This document shows, in pieces, positions 1 through 9,708 of a stretch of DNA of 64,000 nt; position 1 is the first letter of the stretch, and every line of letters starts with the position of its first letter. The DNA is taken from positions 744,001-808,000 of the forward strand of contig OZ245920.1 in the NCBI GenBank assembly GCA_965229685.1, given 5' to 3'. The position numbers and the translations under genes are program-made. The notes under the pieces are model-generated. The model was not told the origin of the DNA. It searched no databases and saw only the letters and a list, made by a program, of their open reading frames with translations. The stretch is from Pacificispira sp033344895 (GTDB taxonomy: Bacteria > Pseudomonadota > Alphaproteobacteria > UBA8366 > Aestuariispiraceae).

Positions 1-373
1 CGCCGAAGATGTTGACGCTGGCCAGGACCACGGCAATGAAGCCGAAAACCTTGGACAGGTTCAGGTCCGTCGGGCCCGCTGCAATCAGCGCGCCGACGAT
101 AATGACCGACGAGATGGCGTTGGTAACGCCCATCAGCGGCGAATGCAGCGCCGGCGTGACCGACCAGACGACGTAGTAGCCGACGACGCAGGCTAGGACG
201 AAGGCCGTGAAGAGGTGCAGGAACGGCGTGCCGGTGGCCGCTTCGGCCGCGGCGACGGCGCCGGTCGGGTCCATGGCGGCAACCTTGTCGGAAAGGGCGG
301 CGGCCTGATCGGCAAGCGCCTGCGCCTGTTCCTTGAGGGTGGCCGCGGTATCGCTAAGGGTCTGTTGATCCAT
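1..373 (-). CDS. pntAB: NAD(P) transhydrogenase subunit alpha part 2 (PntAB), cut by the window edge
   Basis: This is the small membrane half of the split alpha subunit of proton-translocating transhydrogenase, which moves hydride from NADH to NADP+ using the proton gradient. The 124 codons present begin MDQQTLSDTAATLKEQAQ and have a short polar N-terminus. At least three hydrophobic stretches follow, including FTAFVLACVVGYYVVWSV. The ATG lies 3 nt after the pntAA stop and has AAGGAGGG upstream, overlapping the end of pntAA, so the two are co-transcribed. The gene continues past base 1, where pntB would be expected next. Identification rests on family resemblance plus the pntAA neighbour. Confidence 0.9.
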   Translation of the reverse strand, partial: MDQQTLSDTAATLKEQAQALADQAAALSDKVAAMDPTGAVAAAEAATGTPFLHLFTAFVLACVVGYYVVWSVTPALHSPLMGVTNAISSVIIVGALIAAGPTDLNLSKVFGFIAVVLASVNIFG

Positions 374-376
374 CGA

Positions 377-1696
377 TCAGCCCTCCTTCTTTTCGGTGCC
401 GCCATCGGCGGTCTTCGTTTCTTCCGGACTCGCTGCGGGCGCCTCCGCCGACTTGGCGGCGGGGGCCTTTTTGGCGGCCGCTTTCTTGGCGGACTTCTTG
501 GAGCCGGACTTTTTCTTTGCCGCGCCGGATTTCGATGCCGCCTTCTTGGCCGGTGACGCGCCGACCGCGTCCTTCACGCGATCATGGACGATCTCTCCGT
601 CGCGACAGACCAGCGTGCCGGCGACGACCGTATCTTCGGTATCGATCGTCAGCGCGCCGCTTTCCTTGTCGATCATCGGTGTCAGGAAGTTCAGCAGGTT
701 GCGGGCAAAAAGCTGGCTCGTCGTTTCCGCCAGACGGCTGGGCACGTTGTCGTGGCCGACCAGCGTGACGCCGTGTTTGGTCACCACCTTGCCGTATTCG
801 CTCAGCGGGCAGTTCCCGCCGGTTTCAACGGCCAGGTCGACGATCACCGCGCCGGGCTTCATCGACTTCACATGGTCCTCGGTCACCAGCACCGGTGCCG
901 GGCGGCCCGGGATCAGGGCCGTGGTGATGACGATGTCCATCGTCTTGATCTTCTCGGCGATCAGTGCGGCCTGCTGGCGCTTGTAATCGTCCGACATTTC
1001 CTTGGCGTAGCCGCCTTCGGTCTGGGCCTGCTGGAATTCCTCGTTCTCGACGGCGAGGAACTTGCCCCCCAGGCTTTCCACCTGCTCCTTGGTGTCCGGG
1101 CGGACGTCGGTTGCCCAGACGATGGCGCCCAGGCGCTTTGCTGTTGCGATGGCCTGAAGCCCGGCGACGCCGACCCCCATGACGAAGACGTTGGCCGGGT
1201 TCACGCGCCCGGCGGCGGTCGACATCATCGGCAATGCGCGCCCGTAGTACTGCAGGGCATCCAGCACCGCCTTGTAGCCCGACATGTTCGCCTGACTGGA
1301 CAGGATGTCCATCGATTGCGCCCGCGTGATGCGCGGCACCAGTTCCATGGCAAACAGCGTCACCCCCTGGGCTGCGAGCTTCTTCACCATGTCGCTCTCT
1401 GTCAGGGCGTATGCGTGGCAGGCGAGCGCCTGTCCCTTGGCAAACAGTTTGATTTCGTCATCGGTCGGGCGCGCGATCTTGAGGACCAGATCGGCCCCCT
1501 TGATCGTTTCGGCCGGAGATTTGGCAATCTGGGCGCCCGCTTCCTTGAATGCGTCGTCCGAAATGGAGGCGGACTCTCCGGCGCCGCTTTCCACCGTGAC
1601 CGTACAGTTCAACTGGATGAACTTGGCCACGCTATCAGGCGAGGCGGCGACGCGCTTTTCCCCGGCGCGCCGTTCCTTCAGAACCGCGATCTTCAT
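377..1696 (-). CDS. pntAA: NAD(P) transhydrogenase subunit alpha part 1 (PntAA), with Lys/Ala-rich tail
   Basis: NAD(H)-binding domain I of the transhydrogenase, 439 aa, cytoplasmic and docked on the membrane parts. It is alanine dehydrogenase-like. MKIAVLKERRAGEKRVAASP opens the N-terminus, the RITRAQSMDILSSQANMSGY segment lies at 122-141, and the Rossmann glycine loop GVGVAG is at 174-179. The catalytic body ends near residue 380. The last roughly 59 residues are a low-complexity tail rich in Lys and Ala, resembling bacterial histone H1-like or AlgP tails, and are not part of the normal domain. The ATG has AAGGGGAAAAGGA upstream. First gene of the pnt operon. Confidence 0.93.
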   Translation of the reverse strand: MKIAVLKERRAGEKRVAASPDSVAKFIQLNCTVTVESGAGESASISDDAFKEAGAQIAKSPAETIKGADLVLKIARPTDDEIKLFAKGQALACHAYALTESDMVKKLAAQGVTLFAMELVPRITRAQSMDILSSQANMSGYKAVLDALQYYGRALPMMSTAAGRVNPANVFVMGVGVAGLQAIATAKRLGAIVWATDVRPDTKEQVESLGGKFLAVENEEFQQAQTEGGYAKEMSDDYKRQQAALIAEKIKTMDIVITTALIPGRPAPVLVTEDHVKSMKPGAVIVDLAVETGGNCPLSEYGKVVTKHGVTLVGHDNVPSRLAETTSQLFARNLLNFLTPMIDKESGALTIDTEDTVVAGTLVCRDGEIVHDRVKDAVGASPAKKAASKSGAAKKKSGSKKSAKKAAAKKAPAAKSAEAPAASPEETKTADGGTEKKEG

Positions 1697-1894
1697 GGGA
1701 TTATCCTTTTCCCCTTAACTGCACAGTCGGACCATCGGCGCGTTTTGTCGCGCGGCTGGCCCGAATTTCGCGAATGATAACGGGGATATGGACACCAATC
1801 GAGAAAAGAAAAGAGCAGTTTTGTAATTTGTTGTATTGAAGTTTTGTATCATTCTAATGAATGGCGTCTATCATGCGCCGCCACAGCGCGTGGA

Positions 1895-3256
1895 TCACCG
1901 GGCCAATCCGGACCCGGCGAGTGCCGCTTTCTGCCGCGCTTCCAGACGGTTGGCATCGAAGTCGTCGATCAGTTCATGGAATTGCCGGTGCCAGTTTACT
2001 TCGGCCTTGAGATGCATGAAGACCGAGCCGAGCCCGATCGCCGCCCGGTCGACCAGAACGAATTCCCGCGGTGGCTGGACGCCGCCGAGCCGAACCAGTT
2101 CCTTTTGCACCTGCCCGGCAATCTTGGCGCCGAACTGGCCGCTGTCGGATTCCTGGATGCGCTGGACCTTGTCCTCCATCAGCGGGCGATACAGGAATCG
2201 GGCCCAGATGTTCAGAACATCCAGGAGTTCCTTCGTGACATTCTCGAACCCCCAGCTTTCGTACGCGTACACGGCTAAGTCCATATCGTCGTCGCGCAGA
2301 GCCCGATACAGATCGATGACCCCCTGAACGAAGCTGGGCGGGAAAACACGGATGCAGCCGAAATCCAGAAGATTGATCGACCTTTCATCGGCGCGCACCG
2401 TGTAATTGCCGAGATGCGGGTCCCCATGAATGACACCGTAATAATAGAAGGGGACATACCACGCCCGAAACATCGAAAGCGCCAGTTCGTTCCGTGTCTC
2501 CAGTGGTGCCTCACGGAAATCCATCAGCGGCCGCCCGTCGAGCCAGGTCATCGTCAGAAGCCGCTTGGTCGACAGGTCTTGGACCGGTTCCGGGATATGC
2601 ACCCGATCTTCCTCGGCCAGCATGTCCGTATAGAGGCGCATCGCGTTGGCTTCGCGGGTATAGTCCAGTTCTTCACGCAGCCGCTCCGACAGCTCCTCAT
2701 AGATCCGGCGGGTGGAGATCGCCTTGTCGTAACGTTCGTAGATCGAAAAGATCAGTTTCAACTGCCTCAGATCCGCGTCGATGGCCGAGGCCATGTCGGG
2801 GTATTGAAGCTTGCAGGCCAGCTGCGTCCCGTCTTCCAGCCGTGCGCGGTGGACCTGACCCAATGACGCGGCGTGGGCAGCTTCCTTTTCGAAGGTGCCG
2901 AACTTCTTGGTCCAGCCCGGTCCCAGTTCGGAACTCATGCGGCGCCGGACGAAAGGCCACCCCATGGACGGAGCGTTCGACTGCAACTGGCGCAGTTCTT
3001 CGGCATATTCCTTGGGCAGGGCGTCCGGGATTGTCGCCAGAATCTGAGCAACCTTCATCAGCGGTCCCTTCAGGCCGCCAATTGCCGCCTTGAGCTGACC
3101 GGCGTGCTGGTCCTTGTCCAGTTTGACACCCAGATAGCGGGCACCGGCCAGACGCGCACCCAGCCCGGCCATGGCGCCGCCGACCTGGGCGACCCGGCGG
3201 ACCTGCCCGGTGAAACTGGCGTCGTCATTGTATCTTTCAGATGTGTCGTCGGACAT
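1895..3256 (-). CDS. ABC1/AarF (UbiB-like) atypical kinase family protein
   Basis: 453-aa member of the ABC1 family (UbiB/COQ8-like), which in characterised members supports ubiquinone biosynthesis or lipid homeostasis. Visible hallmarks are the KxGQ-like motif as KVAQ, the Ala-rich loop region AAHAASLGQVHRA, the lysine in CKLQYPDM, the catalytic loop GDPHLGN and the DFG-equivalent LLDFGCIR. No long transmembrane tail is apparent at the C-terminus, unlike E. coli UbiB. The ATG at 3256 was chosen because GAGGGG precedes it; an upstream open frame of 79 codons lacks homology-like sequence. The substrate is unknown. Confidence 0.85.
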   Translation of the reverse strand: MSDDTSERYNDDASFTGQVRRVAQVGGAMAGLGARLAGARYLGVKLDKDQHAGQLKAAIGGLKGPLMKVAQILATIPDALPKEYAEELRQLQSNAPSMGWPFVRRRMSSELGPGWTKKFGTFEKEAAHAASLGQVHRARLEDGTQLACKLQYPDMASAIDADLRQLKLIFSIYERYDKAISTRRIYEELSERLREELDYTREANAMRLYTDMLAEEDRVHIPEPVQDLSTKRLLTMTWLDGRPLMDFREAPLETRNELALSMFRAWYVPFYYYGVIHGDPHLGNYTVRADERSINLLDFGCIRVFPPSFVQGVIDLYRALRDDDMDLAVYAYESWGFENVTKELLDVLNIWARFLYRPLMEDKVQRIQESDSGQFGAKIAGQVQKELVRLGGVQPPREFVLVDRAAIGLGSVFMHLKAEVNWHRQFHELIDDFDANRLEARQKAALAGSGLAR

Positions 3257-3312
3257 GCTGCCCCTCGTTTTGCGACCGGGTGCGACGCAGGGCAGGGACC
3301 CTGACCGCCGGT

Positions 3313-4128
3313 TCAGATATCGTTCGCGCGCATCCACCGGGCAAGGGCATCGGCCGTCGCTTGCCAGGTTTCGTCCAGCATCATGCCATGCCCGGCCCGG
3401 TCCAGAATGGTCGCCTCGACGCCCAATTGCCGGGCCGTGGACCGAATGAAGGCCGGCGGGATCAGACCGTCTTCCTGCGCGCCCATGACGCACAGGGGAA
3501 TACGTCCGCGCAGGCGATTCGGATCGACACGGATGGTGCCGTGCATTTCCGCGACGGCACGGGACGACTCACCGCCCATCTGGGGCATGTATCGTTCGAC
3601 CCTTTCCGGCGGCACACGATCCGAGAACAGCGCCTGACGCAGACCGGACATGCTGACCGCACCCGGAGCTCCGGCCTGGGCCATGCCGATTTCGAACATC
3701 AGCATCGGGTTCCAGGTCGCGAGGCTCATGGACGGGCCGATCAGGCCGCCGGGCGGGACCGAGGCAAGAAGGGCCAGCCCTGCCACCTCCCGGGTTTCGG
3801 CATACTTCATCGCAACGAAACCGCCCATGGAATGCCCGATCAGCATCGGGGAAACGTCAAGGTCGCGCACGACCGATGCCAGGTCCGAGACGTAATCCGC
3901 GATGCCGTACCGGTCGAGTTGCGCCTGTCCGTCGCTGTCGCCATGACCGCGAAAGGAGGGCGCGTAGCATCGATAGCCCAGCGTTGCGAAATAGGGCAGG
4001 AACCGTTCCGACCAGCACCAGGCTCCGGCAAAGGCACCATGCAGAAAGACCAGGGGCGTCGGTCGGACCGGCACGCCTTCCGGTGGTCGAGCGGTCAGGA
4101 TCTCCAGATTGAGCAAATCGGAGTTCAA
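3313..4128 (-). CDS. Alpha/beta hydrolase, TTG start
   Basis: 271-aa alpha/beta-hydrolase fold protein. The oxyanion motif is HGAFAGAW, the nucleophile elbow is GHSMGG, and the late histidine lies in DRAGHGMMLD, giving a complete Ser-Asp/Glu-His set of candidates. The substrate cannot be told from sequence; esterase, lactonase or dienelactone-type activity are all possible. The start is called at TTG 4128 because AAAGGAG sits 8 nt upstream. An ATG at 4302 would add 58 low-complexity residues and run into the GST gene. Same strand as the ABC1 gene, 56 nt upstream of it. Confidence 0.82.
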   Translation of the reverse strand: MNSDLLNLEILTARPPEGVPVRPTPLVFLHGAFAGAWCWSERFLPYFATLGYRCYAPSFRGHGDSDGQAQLDRYGIADYVSDLASVVRDLDVSPMLIGHSMGGFVAMKYAETREVAGLALLASVPPGGLIGPSMSLATWNPMLMFEIGMAQAGAPGAVSMSGLRQALFSDRVPPERVERYMPQMGGESSRAVAEMHGTIRVDPNRLRGRIPLCVMGAQEDGLIPPAFIRSTARQLGVEATILDRAGHGMMLDETWQATADALARWMRANDI

Positions 4129-4259
4129 TGCGGGCTCCTTTCGTGTCGGACGGGACGCTAAACCGGCTCGACGCGCCGGCAAAGGCGGGGCCGGCGATGT
4201 GCAACCGATGGGCTTCGGACCGGTAGGCGGGCTCGCACGGTGCTCTTGTTGAAGGCCGG

Positions 4260-4880
4260 TCAGGGCAGCGGGCAGGCCTTGAAGGCAGGCAGGGCCTCGC
4301 AACGCGCGGTGAAGGCCGACAAGGCGGGCGCGATCGTGTCCGCATCGAGCTTCGGCCGAACAGCCCGAACGAAGCTATGCGCGACGGCGGCCGCGATATC
4401 GGCATGACTGACGCTGTCCGTGCCGGCCAGCCAGTCCGCGCCCGCCGCCGCCGCGATGCCGTCCAGATGCTTCAAACCGGCGACGACCTGAGCGTCATTA
4501 TGGGCTTCCCAGGGCTCATGGACCTTTTCCTCCGGATGAAAGCGGCGCTCATAGAACGCCCATTGCGCCTTCTCCATTACACCGACGCCATAAGCCGCGA
4601 TCTGCAGTACTTCACGGCGCTTCGTGCCCGCCGCCGGGGCCAGAGCCCTTTCCGGACCGGCAAGCCGGTCCAGCTCATCCAGGATGGCCCAGCTTTCGAC
4701 CAGGGAACTGCCGTCATCCATCACCAGCGTCGGCACCCGGACCAGCGGATTGTGCGCCCGCACCGGCTCCGGCGTTTCGAAGATGCGCAGACCGTCATGC
4801 TCGAACGGCATGTCCAGAATGTTCAGGGCGATCGCCACGCGCCGGGTGTAAGGGGACAGGTAGACGCCATAGAGCTTCAT
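4260..4880 (-). CDS. Glutathione S-transferase family protein
   Basis: 206-aa GST-like protein. It has an N-terminal thioredoxin fold (MKLYGVYLSPYTRRVAIAL), a cis-proline segment VRVPTLVMDDGSSLVESWAI where the glutathione gamma-glutamyl group normally binds (E-S pair), and an all-helical C-terminal domain containing a conserved Asp in SHADIAAA. GSTs conjugate or isomerise electrophiles with glutathione. It lies 4 nt downstream of the acyl-CoA ligase gene, so the two are probably co-transcribed. The specific class is not assignable. Confidence 0.88.
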   Translation of the reverse strand: MKLYGVYLSPYTRRVAIALNILDMPFEHDGLRIFETPEPVRAHNPLVRVPTLVMDDGSSLVESWAILDELDRLAGPERALAPAAGTKRREVLQIAAYGVGVMEKAQWAFYERRFHPEEKVHEPWEAHNDAQVVAGLKHLDGIAAAAGADWLAGTDSVSHADIAAAVAHSFVRAVRPKLDADTIAPALSAFTARCEALPAFKACPLP

Positions 4881-4884
4881 TCGT

Positions 4885-6699
4885 TCAGCCTTTTCCGTAA
4901 AGCGCGTTCAATCGATCCGCATATTTCTCGCGAATGATGTGCCGGCGAATTTTCATCGACGGGGTCAGCATGTCGTTGTCGACGCTGAACGGCTCATCCG
5001 CCAATGTGAACTTTCGGACCTTCTCGATCGGGTTCAGATCCTTGTTCGCATCGTCGACCGCCGCGCGTATCGCCTTGCGCAGATCGTCGTCCTGCATCAG
5101 GTCCGCCCAGCCTTCCCCTTTCTTGCGGTTCTTCGCCCGCCATTCGCGCAGCCAGTCGGCATCCGGGACAATCAGGGCGACCAGGTGCGATTGCTTGTCG
5201 CCATAGACCATGACCTGGGCAATGGATTGCTGCAGGCTGAGAATGCCCTCGACGCGTTGCGGAGAGATGTTGTCGCCACCGGAATTGACGATGATGTCCT
5301 TCTTCCGGTCGGTGATCCGGATACGGCCCAGCTCGTCCATCTCACCGATGTCGCCGGTATGCAGCCAGCCGTCCTTGATCGTCTCCGCCGTGCGGTCGGG
5401 CTGGTTCCAGTATCCCAGCATGACAAGTTCGCCACGCACGAGGATCTCACCGTCTTCGGCGATCTTCACATCGACCCCGACAAGCGGCGGTCCGACCGTG
5501 GTCAGATCGTTGATATCCGGCCGGTTCACCGAGACAACCGGCGCCGCTTCGGTCTGGCCATAGCCTTGCAGCACGCGCAATCCCAGGGAGACGAAGAACA
5601 GCCCGACATCGTAGTTGAGCGGTCCCCCACCGGAAACGAAGGCCTTGAGGCGTCCGCCGAACCGCGCCTTGACCTTGCGCCGGACCAGCAGGTCGAGGAA
5701 GAAGTCCTGGATTTTCTCGACAAGGCTCAGCGATGCGGGATCTTCATATCGTTTCGATCCCAGTTCGATGGCCTTCAGGAGCAGTTTTTCCTTCGTTCCG
5801 CCGACCTTCTCCGCGCCGCGCAGGATCTTGCCGCGCATGTTTTCGTACAGGCGCGGCACGGCGGTCATGATCGTCGGCTGGGTCTCGATGATATTCTGCG
5901 CCAGCTTGTCCAGGCCCTCGGCGTAGTAGACCTGTGCACCGATGGAAATTGGGACGAACTGACCGACCGTGTGCTCATAGGAATGACTGAGCGGCAAGAA
6001 GGACAGGAATACCTCCGTGCCGTCGTCGAGACCGGGCAGCGTCCGCAGAAATTCATCCGCTCCCATCACATTGCACAGCATGTTACCGTGGCTCAGCATC
6101 ACCCCGGTCGGCACACCGCCAGTCCCGGACGTGTAGATGATGGCCGCCATGGCGTTCCGGTCCAGGCTGCGTGCGCGTTCCGCCGTTGCTTCGACGCTGG
6201 CCTCTTTCTGGCCCTTCGCCATGCCCAGCAGGTCTTCCCAGCCGTAGATCCGCATGCCCTGCGGCACGGCGCCCGGCCATTCCATGACCACCACCGTTTC
6301 GATGCCGACACGGGTCGCGGCCGCCATGACCGGCTTTGCCAGTTGCGCCGTTGAGCAAACGGCGATCTTCGCGCCGGAATCCCGCATCACATGGATGTGG
6401 TTCTCGACCGTGTTGGTCGTATAGGTCGGGACCGCGACGGCACCCAGGGTCATGATCGCCAGGTCGGTGATCATCCATTCCGGGCGGTTCTCCGCCACCA
6501 GCATGACGCGGTCGCCCGGCTTCACGCCGGCCTGCTTCAGCCCATAGGCCAGCTTCGCGACCCGTTGTGCGGTCTGGGCCCAACTGGTCGGCCGCCAGCG
6601 CCCGTCCGACTTCGCCCACAGAAATGGTGTGTCGCCCCAGCGCTTCGCCTGATCGAAGAACAGGGTCGGCAGGTTCGGAATAGACGCATAATCCAGCAT
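4885..6699 (-). CDS. AMP-dependent acyl-CoA synthetase (long-chain type)
   Basis: 604-aa adenylate-forming ligase, probably a long-chain fatty-acid:CoA ligase. The ATP-binding motif is YTSGTGGVPTGVMLSHGN, where the family-typical PKG lysine is Thr. Further motifs are GYGQTEAAPVVSV, WLHTGDIG and the hinge ITDRKKDIIVNSGGDNISPQ. A C-terminal lysine in LTPSMKIRR is a candidate catalytic residue. The start is set at ATG 6699 (MLDYASIPNLPTLFFDQA), where homology-like sequence begins; 27 residues upstream look non-coding. Divergent from pepF with a 121-bp shared promoter region and followed 4 nt later by a GST. Confidence 0.88.
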   Translation of the reverse strand: MLDYASIPNLPTLFFDQAKRWGDTPFLWAKSDGRWRPTSWAQTAQRVAKLAYGLKQAGVKPGDRVMLVAENRPEWMITDLAIMTLGAVAVPTYTTNTVENHIHVMRDSGAKIAVCSTAQLAKPVMAAATRVGIETVVVMEWPGAVPQGMRIYGWEDLLGMAKGQKEASVEATAERARSLDRNAMAAIIYTSGTGGVPTGVMLSHGNMLCNVMGADEFLRTLPGLDDGTEVFLSFLPLSHSYEHTVGQFVPISIGAQVYYAEGLDKLAQNIIETQPTIMTAVPRLYENMRGKILRGAEKVGGTKEKLLLKAIELGSKRYEDPASLSLVEKIQDFFLDLLVRRKVKARFGGRLKAFVSGGGPLNYDVGLFFVSLGLRVLQGYGQTEAAPVVSVNRPDINDLTTVGPPLVGVDVKIAEDGEILVRGELVMLGYWNQPDRTAETIKDGWLHTGDIGEMDELGRIRITDRKKDIIVNSGGDNISPQRVEGILSLQQSIAQVMVYGDKQSHLVALIVPDADWLREWRAKNRKKGEGWADLMQDDDLRKAIRAAVDDANKDLNPIEKVRKFTLADEPFSVDNDMLTPSMKIRRHIIREKYADRLNALYGKG

Positions 6700-6820
6700 C
6701 GCCCTCGGCTCTTGTAATTGGATGTTTCCCCGGCGGGACGGACAGTCGGCATTCTTTCGATGCCTTGTTCCGGTCCCCAAACAAACATAGATACGGATGT
6801 GAAAGAAGGAGACAAGTACG

Positions 6821-8602
6821 ATGCCTGATACGCATGCCGCCGCCGACCTGCCCGTCTGGGACCTTACCGACCTCTATCCGGCCCCTGATTCGCAGGAACT
6901 GAAACAGGATGTCGAAAAGACAATGGCCCGGGCGCAGGCGTTCGAGAGCCGGTTTTCGGGAAAGGTCGATGGTCTGACAGGGGCACAGCTTGCCGAAGCG
7001 ATCACCGAATATGAGGCGATCGACGAGGTGCTGTCGCGGGTCATGAGTTACGCGCAGCTGCTGCATGCCGGGGATGTCACCGACCCGAAGATCGGTCAGT
7101 TCTATCAAACGATGCGCGAGAAGGCGACGGAAGCGAATGGCCATCTGCTGTTCTTCACTCTGGAACTGAACAAGGTTTCGGACGAGGCGCTGGACGCCCG
7201 ACTGGCGGAGAGCGAGGCGCTGCGACGCTATCGGCCGTGGCTGGATGCGCTGCGTCTGTTCCGTCCGCATCAGTTGTCCGACGAAGTGGAGCGCCTGCTG
7301 CTGGACAAGAGCGTTGCGGGCAGCGGCGCATGGATGCGCCTGTTCGACGAGACCTCCGCCAGTCTGCGGTTCCCGTTCCGGGAGGAATTGCTGACCCAGA
7401 CGGAAATCCTGCACAAGATGCAGGATCGCGATGCCGCCGTCCGCAAGGAGGCGAGTCAGGTGCTGGGGACCGTTCTCGGGGAGAACATCTCTACCTTTGC
7501 GCTGATCACCAATACGCTGGCGAAAGACAAGGAAGTCGAGGACAAATGGCGCGGTTTTGCGCGACCGATCTCGTCCCGCAATCTGGCCAATCAGGTCGAA
7601 GACGAGGTTGTGAACGCGCTGATTCAGGCCGTGCGCGACATGTATCCGCGCATCTCGCACCGCTATTATCGGCTTAAGGCGAAATGGATGGGCCGGGACA
7701 AGCTGGATTACTGGGACCGGTTGGCCCCGCCGCCGGCCGACGATGATCGCACCTTCACCTGGGACGATGCACAATCGATCGTCATGGATGCCTATTCGGC
7801 CTTCTCTCCGGACATGGCAGCGGTCGGGAAGCGGTTCTTCGACAATGCCTGGATCGACGTTCCGCCGAGACCCGGGAAAGCGGGCGGTGCCTTCGCGCAT
7901 CCGACGGTACCATCCGCGCATCCCTACCTGTTGCTGAATTTCCAGGGCAAGGCGCGGGACATCATGACCCTGGCGCATGAACTGGGGCATGGCGTGCATC
8001 AGGTGCTGGCCGCGAAACAGGGCCACCTGATGGCCGATACGCCGCTAACCCTGGCGGAGACCGCATCCGTCTTCGGCGAGATGCTGACGTTCAAGAGCAT
8101 GCTGGCCGCGACGAAGGATCCGGTGGCTCGCCGCGCCGTGCTGGCGTCCAAGATCGAGGATATGATCAACACGGTCGTGCGCCAGATCGCCTTCTGCGAG
8201 TTCGAGCGGCTGGTGCATGACGAACGTCGGAACGGGGAACTCACACCGGATCGGATCGGCGAATTGTGGATGCAGGTCAGCGAGGAAAGCCTGGGCGACG
8301 TGTTCCGCTTCGATGAGAATTATCGAAATTACTGGGCCTATATCCCGCACTTCATCCATTCGGCCTTCTATGTCTACGCTTACGCGTTCGGGGATTGTCT
8401 GGTGAACGCCCTATACGCGAAGTACGAGTCGGAGCCTGAGGGCTTCCAGACGAAATACATGGAGATGCTGTCGGCAGGCGGGACCTTGCGACACAAGGAA
8501 CTGTTGGCGCCGTTCGGACTGGATGCGTCCGATCCGGATTTCTGGAAACTGGGCCTGGGCGTCCTGGAAGGGTTCATCGACGAACTGGAAGCGACCTTCT
8601 GA
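6821..8602 (+). CDS. pepF: Oligoendopeptidase F, M3 family zinc peptidase
   Basis: 593-aa cytosolic metallopeptidase of family M3B that trims oligopeptides. The zinc motif HELGH is at residues 386-390 (AHELGHGVHQVLA), with the downstream glutamate helix in LAETASVFGEMLTF. The N-terminal helical region around residues 1-200 matches the PepF_M3 N-terminal lobe. An AAGGAG motif lies 10 nt before the ATG. It converges on the quinone oxidoreductase gene, with only 2 nt between the stops, so neither has room for an individual terminator. Confidence 0.93.
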   Translation: MPDTHAAADLPVWDLTDLYPAPDSQELKQDVEKTMARAQAFESRFSGKVDGLTGAQLAEAITEYEAIDEVLSRVMSYAQLLHAGDVTDPKIGQFYQTMREKATEANGHLLFFTLELNKVSDEALDARLAESEALRRYRPWLDALRLFRPHQLSDEVERLLLDKSVAGSGAWMRLFDETSASLRFPFREELLTQTEILHKMQDRDAAVRKEASQVLGTVLGENISTFALITNTLAKDKEVEDKWRGFARPISSRNLANQVEDEVVNALIQAVRDMYPRISHRYYRLKAKWMGRDKLDYWDRLAPPPADDDRTFTWDDAQSIVMDAYSAFSPDMAAVGKRFFDNAWIDVPPRPGKAGGAFAHPTVPSAHPYLLLNFQGKARDIMTLAHELGHGVHQVLAAKQGHLMADTPLTLAETASVFGEMLTFKSMLAATKDPVARRAVLASKIEDMINTVVRQIAFCEFERLVHDERRNGELTPDRIGELWMQVSEESLGDVFRFDENYRNYWAYIPHFIHSAFYVYAYAFGDCLVNALYAKYESEPEGFQTKYMEMLSAGGTLRHKELLAPFGLDASDPDFWKLGLGVLEGFIDELEATF

Positions 8603-8604
8603 CC

Positions 8605-9615
8605 TTAATCCAGGGTCAAGACAATCTTTCCAATGTGATCGGAGCTTTCCATCAGCCGGTGCGCCGCGGCCGCGTCGGACAGAGGGAATGTCTGGTGGAT
8701 CACCGGCGCGACCTTGCCTGAATCGAGCAGCGGCCAGACATCCCGGCGCAGATTGTCGGCGATGGCGGCCTTCTCCGCGACGGTCTGGGGACGCAGGGTC
8801 GATCCCATGATCGTCAACCGGTTCATCAGCACGCGGGTGAAGTCGACTTCGGTCTTCGGCCCTTTCAGGAAGGCGATGAAGGCATAACGCCCGTCGCGGC
8901 GCAGCAGCTTGATCCCCTGATCGACATACGGGCCGGCGACCATGTCCAGGATGACATCCAGCCCCGGCCCGCCGTTCATGTCCTTGGTCCACCCCTTGGC
9001 CTGTTCCGCCCATTCGCCTTCGCGGTAATTGATGGCCAGATCCGCGCCCAGCTCTAGGCAGGTCCGGCATTTGTCGTTGCTGCCAGCGGTGACCGCGACC
9101 TGGGCGCCGAAAGCCTTGGCAAGTTGAATCGCGGTCGTGCCGATGCCGCTGGAGCCGCCGTGAATCAGAATGCGCTCTCCGGCGGTCAGCTTGGCCCGCA
9201 TGAAGACGTTGTAGTAGACCGTGAAGAAGGTCTCGGGCAGGGCGGCTGCGCGTACCATGTCATAGCCCTCCGGTAGGCGTAGACAGTGCTCGGCCGGGGT
9301 GGTGCAATATTGTGCATAGCCGCCGCCGGGCGTCAGGGCGCAGACCTTGTCGCCGATCTGCAGCGATTGCACCCCGTCGCCGAGGGCCGCCACCTCTCCA
9401 GCGATCTCCAGACCGGGCAGGGGAGAGGCGCCCGGCGGTGGGGGGTAGGCGCCCGCGCGCTGCATCACATCGGGCCGGTTGACGCCCGCTGCATGAACGC
9501 GGATCAGGACTTCGCCCGGTGCCGGCGACGGCGTGGCCATTTGCCCGGCGACCAGAACGTCCGGCCCGCCCGGTTCGGTGATCTCGACAGCGGTCATCTG
9601 GGCGGGTACGGACAT
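8605..9615 (-). CDS. NAD(P)H quinone oxidoreductase, PIG3/QOR type MDR
   Basis: 336-aa zinc-independent medium-chain dehydrogenase/reductase that reduces quinones or activated enones with NADPH. Features are the N-terminal GroES-like fold with GLEIAGEVAALGDGV, the cofactor loop GGSSGIGTTAIQLAKAFGA and INYREGEW typical of the PIG3 branch. There is no Cys/His zinc site. ATG 9615 is preceded by AAAGGAG; a much longer open frame upstream is antisense to the next genes. Divergent from DUF1192 with a 93-bp gap. Confidence 0.9.
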   Translation of the reverse strand: MSVPAQMTAVEITEPGGPDVLVAGQMATPSPAPGEVLIRVHAAGVNRPDVMQRAGAYPPPPGASPLPGLEIAGEVAALGDGVQSLQIGDKVCALTPGGGYAQYCTTPAEHCLRLPEGYDMVRAAALPETFFTVYYNVFMRAKLTAGERILIHGGSSGIGTTAIQLAKAFGAQVAVTAGSNDKCRTCLELGADLAINYREGEWAEQAKGWTKDMNGGPGLDVILDMVAGPYVDQGIKLLRRDGRYAFIAFLKGPKTEVDFTRVLMNRLTIMGSTLRPQTVAEKAAIADNLRRDVWPLLDSGKVAPVIHQTFPLSDAAAAHRLMESSDHIGKIVLTLD

Positions 9616-9708
9616 GGCGAAACTCCTTTGCTGATCCCGGTCTTGCGGACCGACGGGCGGGCGCGATACTGACAGTCCACCGTCACCGCCGCAAGGGAGG
9701 CACAGACC

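Noticed and set aside
6083..8026. 647-codon minus-strand ORF
   Set aside because: Overlaps pepF antisense and the acyl-CoA ligase in another frame; no family features.
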